From Fidelibacterota bacterium (GTDB taxonomy: Bacteria; Bipolaricaulota; Bipolaricaulia; UBA7950; UBA9294): a DNA stretch of 7,000 nt. Below are positions 1-6,873 of this stretch, piece after piece; position 1 is the stretch's first letter; every line of letters starts with the position of its first letter. The stretch is from positions 1 to 7,000 of the forward strand of contig JAJRTG010000202.1 in assembly GCA_024278395.1 (NCBI GenBank), in the 5' to 3' direction. The notes under the pieces are model-generated. The model was not told the DNA's origin. It worked only from the letters and a program-made list of their open reading frames with translations, and did no database searches. The translations under genes were made by a program, and so were the position numbers.

Positions 1-111
1 AAGCCGGAGAAAGTGGCGCGGATCGCCGCGGCGAGGAAGTTGCTGCTCATCGCGCATGCAATCTACAAAAGCGGTGAGCCGTACCGGTCACCGATCAGCA
101 AGGAGGGTTGA
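1..111 (+). CDS. IS110-family transposase, C-terminal end (partial)
   Basis: The first frame is open from base 1 to a TGA at 109-111 and encodes 36 residues. It begins KPEKVARIAAARKLLLIAHA and continues IYKSGEPYRSP. This matches the usual end of IS110/IS116/IS902 transposases (Transposase_20 domain), where a K-x-V-A-x-x-A-x-A-R-K-L-L helix precedes a short G-x-P-Y/F tail. These enzymes are DEDD-type serine-containing recombinases that move circular IS intermediates with the help of a bridge RNA. The catalytic parts lie outside the window, so activity cannot be judged. The gene has the same orientation as ppcA, about 460 bases downstream. The family call rests on only 36 residues, but the pattern is distinctive. 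Confidence 0.72.
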   Translation, partial: KPEKVARIAAARKLLLIAHAIYKSGEPYRSPISKEG

Positions 112-150
112 CTTTTGATACAGTATCTGACCCCATTTTTCTTTTTTTTC
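112..150 (+). mobile_element. Probable right flank/end of the IS110-type element: small dyad plus T tract
   Basis: Directly after the transposase stop there is a perfect 5-bp inverted repeat, GATAC-A-GTATC (117-127), then CTGACCCC and a T-rich run (136-149, one C inside). IS110-group elements usually have short non-coding right ends without long terminal inverted repeats, so the element may end within or soon after this segment. The dyad and T tract could also act as a weak stop for transcription leaving the transposase gene. The exact boundary cannot be fixed from one copy, because IS110 elements do not always leave a target duplication. Confidence 0.4.
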
Positions 151-285
151 TCTGAGCCGGATTGGTATCCTACACAGTTGCCCGTCTCGTTGGATCCGGC
201 CTTATCCAGGAACCGTGCTCGTCCTCTGCATCAAGCATCCCGTCGGGACTAACCGCTGCCAGAGGGGTACCGGAACTCTCAGGGG
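151..285 (+). other. Gene-free, stem-rich segment upstream of the ppcA promoter
   Basis: No credible protein is encoded here on either strand; the short open frames give unstructured, low-complexity translations. The segment does contain base-pairing potential. GCCGGAT (156-162) pairs with ATCCGGC (194-200). CCTCTG (223-228) pairs with CAGAGG (260-265) and encloses TCCC-GTC-GGGA (238-248). The octamer ACTCTCAG at 275-282 recurs at 350-357, each time a few bases after a CCGG. It could be the remainder of the IS element's non-coding end, an upstream regulatory region for ppcA, or part of a small RNA. I cannot match it to a known RNA family. Confidence 0.3.
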
Positions 286-314
286 TTGGCAACGGCGGAA
301 TTTCAGGCTATGAT
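286..314 (+). promoter_or_regulatory. Sigma70-type promoter for ppcA
   Basis: TTGGCA (286-291; 5 of 6 to TTGACA) is followed after exactly 17 bases by TATGAT (309-314; 5 of 6 to TATAAT). Transcription would start near 320-322, just at the first strand of the CCGGATC/GATCCGG hairpin. It is the best promoter match between the transposase remnant and ppcA. It implies a 5' leader of about 250 nt. This is a sequence match only, without transcript data. Confidence 0.55.
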
Positions 315-319
315 ACAAC

Positions 320-570
320 CGGATCACCCGACGGGTACGATCCGGCAGGACTCTCAGCTTCGGAAGCCGCAGCTGCGGGATTACACGTTGCTTACTGTAG
401 AGGGATGCATCGTTCAGCCAGCCTTCCTTAATGGGCTGATCCCTTTTGGGGACAGAGGGCGGGCTGAATTCGATCTTTCCCGGACGGCAGCCCGCGGCGC
501 GATCTGAAAGAGGGGGAGAAAATCCAAAGGCAGACCCAATTTTGCAATAGGCGTTGGCGAGGAGGACGTC
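320..570 (+). promoter_or_regulatory. Structured 5' leader of ppcA (candidate cis-regulatory RNA)
   Basis: Perfect pairings visible in order are: CCGGATC (319-325) with GATCCGG (339-345), with ACCC/GGGT inside; the 12-bp palindrome CCGCAGCTGCGG (367-378); TCAGCC (414-419) with GGCTGA (434-439), which can be extended by AGGGA (401-405) with TCCCT (440-444) across an 8-base bulge and then TTTT; and GCGGGCTG (459-466) with CAGCCCGC (488-495). TCCC (440-443) could instead pair with GGGA (449-452), so two exclusive folds exist around a T4 tract. After 495 the leader becomes A- and purine-rich up to the AGGAGG ribosome site at 560-565. This layout resembles regulatory leaders, but I recognise no known riboswitch consensus. 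Short stems arise by chance in GC-rich DNA, so a regulatory role is inference. Confidence 0.4.
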
Positions 571-2043
571 ATGGAGATTCCCAGATGTATGAGCACGCAA
601 CACCCTGACAACGTCCAGATACCGTTCTTCGCCGACCATCCGGTGATTCAAGGGGAGACGGAGATCAAAGAGGCATACTATGCCTATTCACACCTTGGCT
701 GCACCGAACAGATGTGGGATTATGAGGGGAAAGAGGTGGACCACTTTGTGGTGAAGAAGCTCCTCACCCGTTACGAACAGTTCTTCCAGCGGTGGCGCCT
801 GGGAACCGATCTGCTCCTCACCCTCCGGGTGCCGAACCCCCGCGTGGAGCACGCCGAGGCCAAGGTGCTGCTGGAGACGCTGGAGAGCATTCCCCGCTCG
901 TACGACGCCGCCCGGCTGTTCTACGGGGACGATGCGCCGCCCCCCATCTTCGAGGTCATCCTCCCCATGACCACGGACGCCCGGGAGCTGAACAGGGTCT
1001 ATCACTACTACCGGGAATTCGTGGGAGGGAAGGAGCGCCAACGCTGCTCCGACCTGACGGTAGGAGAGTGGGTGGGGGACTTCCGCCCGGACGAGATCAA
1101 CGTGATCCCCCTCATCGAGGATAAGGAACACCTGTTGGGGGCCGACCGCATCGTGGCGGAGTACCTCAAGGACAAAGAAATAGAATGGCAGCGGGTCTTC
1201 CTCGCCCGCAGCGACCCGGCCCTGAACTACGGGCTCTTGAGCGCGGTACTCCTGAACAAAATCGCCCTGGCCCGACTGGGGCGGTTGGAGCGGAGGATCG
1301 GGGTGGAGTTGCTCCCCATCCTCGGGGTGGGGTCGGCTCCGTTCCGGGGGAACTTCCGCCCGGCACGGGTGAAGGAGACCCTGGCCGAGTACCCGTCGGT
1401 ACAGACGTTCACCATCCAATCGGCATTCAAGTACGACCACGAAGAGGGAGAGGTCCGCCGCGCGATCCAGTACATAAACGACACCTATCGGGGAGAACCC
1501 GATGAAGTGGATGAGGACCGGTGCGTGCAGATCATCGACAAGGTCGCGGCCCGCTACGCTGAGGGGGTGAAGCTCCTGGCTCCCATGGTGAACGAGATCG
1601 CCCGCCACACCCCGCCCAGGCGGGCGCGGAAGCTGCACGTGGGGCTGTTCGGCTATTCCCGCCGGTTGGAGGGGCACAACACCAGCCTCCCCCGAGCGAT
1701 AAAGTTCTGTGCCGCCATGTACTCGTTGGGGATTCCTCCCGAGATCCTGGGATTGAACGCGTTGAGCACCGCGGACCTGAAGTTCGTGCGGAGCACGTAC
1801 AGGAAGTTCGAGCGCGATATGCGGGACGCCCTGCGCTTCCTGAACGAGGAGAACCTGAAGTACCTCCCGCCCGTTCTGCAGGATGAGATCCATACGGCGC
1901 TGCAGTGGTTCCCCTACGAACCGGACGAGGAACACCGTGAGATCACGGGGGAGATCATGGCCGGCTTACAGGAAGGAACCCGGGAGTTCGCCCTGCCGGA
2001 GAGGATCGCAAAGGCGGCCGCCTGCCGCCGCTTCCTCGGCTAA
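571..2043 (+). CDS. ppcA: Phosphoenolpyruvate carboxylase, archaeal type
   Basis: The 490-aa product should convert phosphoenolpyruvate and bicarbonate to oxaloacetate and phosphate in the cytoplasm, refilling C4 acids for the TCA cycle and amino acid synthesis. It belongs to the short archaeal-type family (PEPcase_2, about 490-530 aa), not the roughly 900-aa bacterial/plant type. Family marks are the N-terminal MEIPRCMSTQHPDN, YSHLGCTEQMWDYEGKEVD (39-57), the glycine/arginine active-site stretch GVGSAPFRGNFRP (252-264), and GLFGYSR (358-364) followed by SLPRAIKFCAAMYSLGIPP. The length is complete. The ATG at 571 is supported by AGGAGG (560-565) five bases upstream and by alignment with the family N-terminus. 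The gene is preceded by a promoter and long leader, and no partner gene follows in tight spacing, so it is probably monocistronic. The archaeal-type enzyme is uncommon in bacteria, which suggests old transfer or a lineage-specific trait. Confidence 0.95.
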   Translation: MEIPRCMSTQHPDNVQIPFFADHPVIQGETEIKEAYYAYSHLGCTEQMWDYEGKEVDHFVVKKLLTRYEQFFQRWRLGTDLLLTLRVPNPRVEHAEAKVLLETLESIPRSYDAARLFYGDDAPPPIFEVILPMTTDARELNRVYHYYREFVGGKERQRCSDLTVGEWVGDFRPDEINVIPLIEDKEHLLGADRIVAEYLKDKEIEWQRVFLARSDPALNYGLLSAVLLNKIALARLGRLERRIGVELLPILGVGSAPFRGNFRPARVKETLAEYPSVQTFTIQSAFKYDHEEGEVRRAIQYINDTYRGEPDEVDEDRCVQIIDKVAARYAEGVKLLAPMVNEIARHTPPRRARKLHVGLFGYSRRLEGHNTSLPRAIKFCAAMYSLGIPPEILGLNALSTADLKFVRSTYRKFERDMRDALRFLNEENLKYLPPVLQDEIHTALQWFPYEPDEEHREITGEIMAGLQEGTREFALPERIAKAAACRRFLG

Positions 2044-2101
2044 GCGAGGCTGAGTGCTGTTCGCCCACCCGGGAGCAAGTTCATTCATAACGGTTCGGCG
2101 C

Positions 2102-2116
2102 CTTGCCTTTCGCAAG
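2102..2116 (+). other. Short hairpin after ppcA
   Basis: CTTGC (2102-2106) pairs with GCAAG (2112-2116) across a 5-base loop, 58 bases after the ppcA stop and just before the bioY promoter. No T tract follows, so it is not a convincing intrinsic terminator. It may mark the 3' end of the ppcA message or be chance. Confidence 0.2.
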
Positions 2117-2121
2117 CAACC

Positions 2122-2149
2122 TTTCCATGGCCGCTGTAATGGATATAAT
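2122..2149 (+). promoter_or_regulatory. Sigma70-type promoter for bioY
   Basis: A perfect TATAAT lies at 2144-2149. Sixteen bases upstream is TTTCCA (2122-2127), 4 of 6 to TTGACA. Transcription would begin near 2155-2157, giving a leader of about 25 bases before the ATG at 2182. I see no clear BirA-type palindromic operator around it, so biotin repression cannot be claimed from the sequence. Confidence 0.5.
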
Positions 2150-2181
2150 AGCGCCCTATCCAGTTTCCCCGGAGGTTGCCG

Positions 2182-2763
2182 ATGACATTCGTTGACGTGT
2201 TACGCCCGGCGATCGCGCGAAGCCGCGCGGGCCTGCTCTACGACGCAATGCTGGTCGTGGCGGGGAGTGTCTTCATCTCCCTGCTTGCGCGGGTGGCCAT
2301 CCCCCTCCCGTTCAGCCCGGTCCCCATCACCGGACAGACCTTCGCCGTCCTGCTTGTGGGGGCGCTCCTGGGAAGCCGGCGGGGAGGGCTGGTGGTCCTC
2401 CTGTATCTCCTGGAGGGAGTCGCAGGCCTTCCGTTCTTCGCCGGTGGGGCCGGGGGGCCGGCCCGTCTCGCCGGTCCGACCGGTGGCTACCTGATCGGCT
2501 TCGTCGTCGCGGCCTTCGCGGTGGGGCTCCTCGCCGAACGGGGTTGGGACCGCCGGGTGTGGAGCACCGCCGCGGCAATGCTCGTGGGAAACACTATCAT
2601 CTACGCATTCGGCCTCCTCTGGCTGGAGCGCTTCGTGGGGGCGGGGAAGGTCCTCTCCCTGGGGCTCCTCCCGTTCATCCCCGGAGACCTGCTCAAGCTC
2701 GGACTGGCGGCGGTCAGCCTGCCGGCGGGGTGGAAGCTCCTTGGGTGGCTCGGTCGAGCGTGA
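2182..2763 (+). CDS. bioY: Biotin transporter BioY (ECF substrate-binding S component)
   Basis: The 193-aa hydrophobic protein is the biotin-binding membrane subunit of an energy-coupling-factor transporter. Diagnostic stretches are SPVPITGQTFAVLLVGALLG (45-64), YLLEGVAGLPFFAGG (75-89), GPTGGYLIGF (98-107) and LPFIPGDLLKLGLA (163-176). About six membrane helices are visible, as is usual for the family (about 180-200 aa). I chose ATG 2182 because GGAGG (2171-2175) sits six bases upstream. An in-frame TTG at 2176 would touch that ribosome site and is unlikely. No bioM/bioN ATPase or T-component genes are visible beside it, so it may use a shared ECF module encoded elsewhere or act alone, as reported for some BioY proteins. 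It probably has its own promoter. Confidence 0.95.
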   Translation: MTFVDVLRPAIARSRAGLLYDAMLVVAGSVFISLLARVAIPLPFSPVPITGQTFAVLLVGALLGSRRGGLVVLLYLLEGVAGLPFFAGGAGGPARLAGPTGGYLIGFVVAAFAVGLLAERGWDRRVWSTAAAMLVGNTIIYAFGLLWLERFVGAGKVLSLGLLPFIPGDLLKLGLAAVSLPAGWKLLGWLGRA

Positions 2764-2882
2764 CCTAACCCAAGTCGCCTGCGAACCAGCATCGCACCGC
2801 ACAGGATCTTCATACCCCCTTCACCTCTCCCTCAAGGGCCGGTGTTAACGTATTGAGCATGGTTCATCCATAAGGGGGAAAG

Positions 2883-3137
2883 ATGAAGAATCGAACCAGA
2901 ATGATCAGCGGAGCAATGACCGCTGTGCTCTTGTTCAGTGGATTGGTGGTGATCGCCGGCGGATCACTGGGATGGGATGAAAACTCCCCTCTAAAGATCC
3001 ACCACGGGGAGGACTGCCGTGATGAAATGATGGACGGCTTGGGGGTCCCCAGAGAGGAGCTCGATCGATTGGAGGGAGCCCCGGTTGGTGAACCGCTGTA
3101 CAGCTCCTGTCAAACGACGGCGGGGCCTAGAATGTGA
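2883..3137 (+). CDS. Small secreted protein of unknown function
   Basis: An 84-aa product that I do not recognise. The N-terminus is a typical signal peptide: basic MKNRTR, a hydrophobic stretch at about residues 8-26 (ISGAMTAVLLFSGLVVIAGG), and a likely cleavage after the AGG/SLG region. The remaining 55 or so residues are acidic and hydrophilic with two cysteines (C45 and C76) that could form one disulfide after export, and a His-His pair (40-41). The start is supported by the purine-rich AGGGGGAAAG immediately upstream, about as close as a Shine-Dalgarno site can be. It stands between bioY and a lipoprotein gene on the same strand, 119 bases after bioY and 76 before the next gene, so it may be a separate unit. 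Coding status is likely, mainly because of the signal peptide; function is unknown. Confidence 0.6.
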   Translation: MKNRTRMISGAMTAVLLFSGLVVIAGGSLGWDENSPLKIHHGEDCRDEMMDGLGVPREELDRLEGAPVGEPLYSSCQTTAGPRM

Positions 3138-3213
3138 GGAGGAGAAGGGGATAGGTTGGTTCTCGGCCTCCAAAGGTGCATCGGGCGGACCTAATTCGTA
3201 AACTCGGTAACAA

Positions 3214-3930
3214 ATGAGAGCGTTGAGGGTCAAACGGGTGATTGGGGCCGTCGTGTTGATCGTCCTCCCCTTCCTGGCGGGAGGATGCCTCACCCAGAAT
3301 TCAGCCCCGATGGCGCATTTTGCGGCGATCCCCTCCTCAGGGGAATCCCCCCTCCATGTGACCTTCGACGCCTCGGCGTCCTACGATCCCGACGGTGTCA
3401 TCCGGAAGTACACGTGGGCGTTCGGAGACGGGAGCGCGGGGACCGGAGTGGTAACCTCCCACACCTACGTCACTTCCGTCAGCCGGGACTACACGGTCAC
3501 GCTGACGGTCGAGGACGACCGCGGGGCACAGGCCACCGCCAGCCAGACGATATCGGTAAGACCACCGTCCACCGATTCGGACGCCACGAACTGCGTTGAT
3601 TTCACCTGGCCGTTTCATTACGACGCCGAAGGGGATGACGCCCAGAACCTGAACGACGAATACTTCACGCTGGTAAACAACTGCGGTCGCCCGATCGACC
3701 TATCCGGATGGAGGGTGAGCGATGAGGATGCAAATACATTCGAGTTTCCCGCGGGGTTCATCCTCGCACCCGGGGCGTGGGTGATGGTGCACACCGGAGC
3801 CGGAACGGACACCCCCACCGATCTATACTGGAACGCGGGTAGACCCGTCTGGGACAACGAAGGGGACACCGCCATCCTGGAGGACGACACCGGGGTCATA
3901 ATCAGCGTTTACGTGTACCACGCCTGCTAG
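3214..3930 (+). CDS. Lipoprotein with PKD domain and C-terminal lamin-tail-like domain
   Basis: The 238-aa protein starts with a lipoprotein signal: RVKR, a hydrophobic core, then LAGGC with the lipidated cysteine at C25. Residues about 31-115 form a PKD domain, shown by PLHVTFDASASYDPDGVI (46-63), the hallmark YTWAFGDGS (66-74) and YTVTLTVEDDRG (93-104). Residues about 127-238 resemble a lamin-tail (LTD) beta-sandwich, with EYFTLVNNCGRPIDLSGWRV (149-168), the LAPGAWVMVHTG stretch and WDNEGDTAILEDDTG (213-227). C127, C157 and the very last residue C238 are the only cysteines in the mature body apart from C25. Such proteins sit on the outer face of the cell envelope and usually mediate adhesion or display; no catalytic site is visible. 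The ATG at 3214 gives a good signal peptide but has only a weak ribosome site (CGG about 6 bases upstream). The gene ends 14 bases from the converging proS stop. Confidence 0.85.
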   Translation: MRALRVKRVIGAVVLIVLPFLAGGCLTQNSAPMAHFAAIPSSGESPLHVTFDASASYDPDGVIRKYTWAFGDGSAGTGVVTSHTYVTSVSRDYTVTLTVEDDRGAQATASQTISVRPPSTDSDATNCVDFTWPFHYDAEGDDAQNLNDEYFTLVNNCGRPIDLSGWRVSDEDANTFEFPAGFILAPGAWVMVHTGAGTDTPTDLYWNAGRPVWDNEGDTAILEDDTGVIISVYVYHAC

Positions 3931-3944
3931 CCGGTGTGCTCCCC

Positions 3945-5468
<1,524 letters not shown>

Positions 5469-6491
5469 CTACACCCCGAAAAGGTAGAGGACTCCGCCCA
5501 CGGCGAGGCCGAAGGCGAGGTTGAACGCCTTCACCCGCAGGGAATCGCGCACCGAGACGGAGAGGAGCGGGAGCATCCCGTGTCCGTCCTGGACGAACGA
5601 GCTCACGAACAGGACGGAGAACGGGATCAACCCGGAGGCGTACATCATTACAAAGATCATGTGCGGCCCTGATTCGGGGATGATCCCGAGCAGCCCGGCG
5701 AACAGGAAGATGAGCCAGATGTGTCCCTGGATGAACGCCCGCACCGTCTCCTGCGGCGGGAGGAACGAGAGGACCAACAGCGCGCCGAACGTCCACAAAA
5801 ACACGCGCAGAGTGTGGGTGCGCAGGATGTGGCCGACGATATGGGTGCGCAGGTAATGCTCCGAGCTCGAGAACCCGAGAACCGTCCCCAGCGAGAGAAG
5901 GACGACGAGGGTCACCCGCATCCAATTCCAGCTTTTCGGCCCGACCACCCCCAAGGATGAGATCATGAGGAGCGCGATCATGAGGGAGAGGAAACCGAGG
6001 CGCAGGAGGCTCGGGCGACGCAGGTTGGCGCGCAGGGTCTCCCACTGGCTCCCGCCGAGCTCCTCCGGATGCACCTCCTGCAGCCGACACGCCTCACACG
6101 GTTCCATCCCCAGGCGCCTGGCGATCCAATCGGAGATCGCCCCGAATATGATCCCGGAGAGAAAGAGCCCGCCGAACAGGATCAGCGCCTTCTCCGGGAA
6201 CAGCGACAGCATCACGTAGGACTCGTCCCCGGAGGTCGCGATCATCCCTCCGACGAGCGCCCCGAAGCTGATCAGTCCGTGCACGTACAGCGAGACGTTC
6301 ATGAACGCCCCCAGGCACCCCGGGGTCGCGCCGAGGAAGGAGGAGAGCACGTACTCCCGCCACCTGCGGCCGCGGAGCGCCATCGTCATCCCACCGCGGG
6401 AGCGGACGTTCAGCCAATCGACGAACACCATCATGGAGAAGACGAAGATCGTGATCGTCACCGCCTCACGCAGGATCGCGAGCACGTTCAT
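5469..6491 (-). CDS. ArsP_2/putative manganese transporter family permease
   Basis: The 340-aa polytopic membrane protein matches the family annotated as putative 10-TM heavy-metal exporter (ArsP_2, formerly DUF2899), also called putative manganese transporter. The two halves repeat each other: GATPGCLGAF (54-63) then LYVHGLISFGALVGG and GDESYVML (88-95) in the first half, and GIIPESGPHMIF (269-280) then MYASGLIPFSVLFVSS and DGHGMLPLL (302-310) in the second. Between them is a hydrophilic loop with CEAC (132-135) and H141, and a histidine series H212, H217, H221, H226 in EHYLRTHIVGHILRTH, a family trait that suggests metal handling. I place the start at ATG 6491, because AGGAGG (6497-6502) is five bases upstream; the adjacent GTG at 6494 would leave only two. 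The gene follows the CMD-like gene by 12 bases, so the two are co-transcribed. The metal (Mn, Fe or arsenic compounds) and direction of transport cannot be told from sequence. Confidence 0.8.
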   Translation of the reverse strand: MNVLAILREAVTITIFVFSMMVFVDWLNVRSRGGMTMALRGRRWREYVLSSFLGATPGCLGAFMNVSLYVHGLISFGALVGGMIATSGDESYVMLSLFPEKALILFGGLFLSGIIFGAISDWIARRLGMEPCEACRLQEVHPEELGGSQWETLRANLRRPSLLRLGFLSLMIALLMISSLGVVGPKSWNWMRVTLVVLLSLGTVLGFSSSEHYLRTHIVGHILRTHTLRVFLWTFGALLVLSFLPPQETVRAFIQGHIWLIFLFAGLLGIIPESGPHMIFVMMYASGLIPFSVLFVSSFVQDGHGMLPLLSVSVRDSLRVKAFNLAFGLAVGGVLYLFGV

Positions 6492-6503
6492 CACGGCCTC
6501 CTT

Positions 6504-6848
6504 TTACCTCCCGGTGTTGAACTCCTCGAGGGCCTTATGCAGCTCGGCTACATAGGTGAGGGCCGGCCCTCCGCCCATCATCACCGCCACGGTCGCCACC
6601 TCCCAGATCTCCTGCTCGCTGGCCCCGGCCTTCAGCGCCTTCTCCGTGTGGATCCCGATGCAGTACTTGCACCGAGCGGTGAGTGCGGTGGCAAGGGCGA
6701 TCAGCTCCTTGGTCTTGAGGTCGAGCGCCCCCGGTCTGAGGACCGCCTCCATGAACTGGGAGAAGCCCTGCATCTCCTCCGGGACCTCCTGGGACAGTTT
6801 CCCAAGCGCCCTCTTTACGTCCTGCATCGCCTGTCTCATTTCGCCCAT
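6504..6848 (-). CDS. Carboxymuconolactone decarboxylase / AhpD-like CxxC protein
   Basis: The 114-aa protein has the all-helical CMD/AhpD fold. The core is LDLKTKELIALATALTARC (42-60) leading into CKYCIGIHTEKALKAGAS (60-77), which gives the redox pair C60-x-x-C63 and the conserved H67, then the closing helix IWEVATVAVMMGGGPALTYV (81-100). Family members of this size with C-x-x-C-x-x-x-H usually act as thiol-based peroxidase or redox partners rather than as true decarboxylases. No alkyl hydroperoxide reductase gene is near. Start ATG 6848 is preceded by GGAGG about eight bases upstream. It lies between a probable FeoB gene (25 bases upstream) and the metal permease (12 bases downstream), so a redox role linked to metal uptake or stress is a reasonable guess, not shown by the sequence. 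Confidence 0.88.
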   Translation of the reverse strand: MGEMRQAMQDVKRALGKLSQEVPEEMQGFSQFMEAVLRPGALDLKTKELIALATALTARCKYCIGIHTEKALKAGASEQEIWEVATVAVMMGGGPALTYVAELHKALEEFNTGR

Positions 6849-6873
6849 CGTGTGGACCTCCGTTCTCGAAATT

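Noticed and set aside
108..113. TTGACT overlapping the transposase stop as an outward -35 element
   Set aside because: At 17 bases downstream the sequence is CCCCAT, so there is no -10 partner; it would need fusion with one that is not present.
275..460. Glycine-riboswitch-like words: ACTCTCAG(G) at 275 and 350 and GGGGACAGAGG near 448-458
   Set aside because: The matching GGAGAG strand, the ACCGAAG-type core and the AAAAGGAC spacing are missing, and ppcA is not a usual target. The words are in the wrong order for one aptamer.
151..570. Known structural RNAs (RNase P RNA, tmRNA, SRP RNA, T-box, cobalamin or lysine riboswitch) on either strand
   Set aside because: None of the conserved words of these families was found on either strand by eye.
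202..651. Minus-strand open frame of 149 aa across the leader and the start of ppcA
   Set aside because: The translation looks random, overlaps the ppcA N-terminus and promoter, and has no recognisable motif.
688..1935. Long open frame antisense to ppcA (415 aa), and similar long frames opposite or within proS (3936-5435 on +, 3823-5034 on -)
   Set aside because: They mirror highly GC-biased codons of well-identified genes, have Arg/Pro/Gly/His-rich translations without domains, and lack supporting ribosome sites.
2780..2796. TGCGA/TCGCA hairpin after bioY as a terminator
   Set aside because: Only five base pairs, seven-base loop, no T tract afterwards.
3137..3158. Strong AGGAGG (3137-3142) directly after the small secreted protein gene, with TTG at 3156
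   Set aside because: The spacing is 13 bases and the resulting frame has only 12 codons before a stop; most likely a chance purine run.
3931..3944. Shared bidirectional terminator between the converging lipoprotein and proS genes
   Set aside because: The gap is only 14 bases and contains no inverted repeat or T/A run; any terminator would have to lie inside the coding regions.
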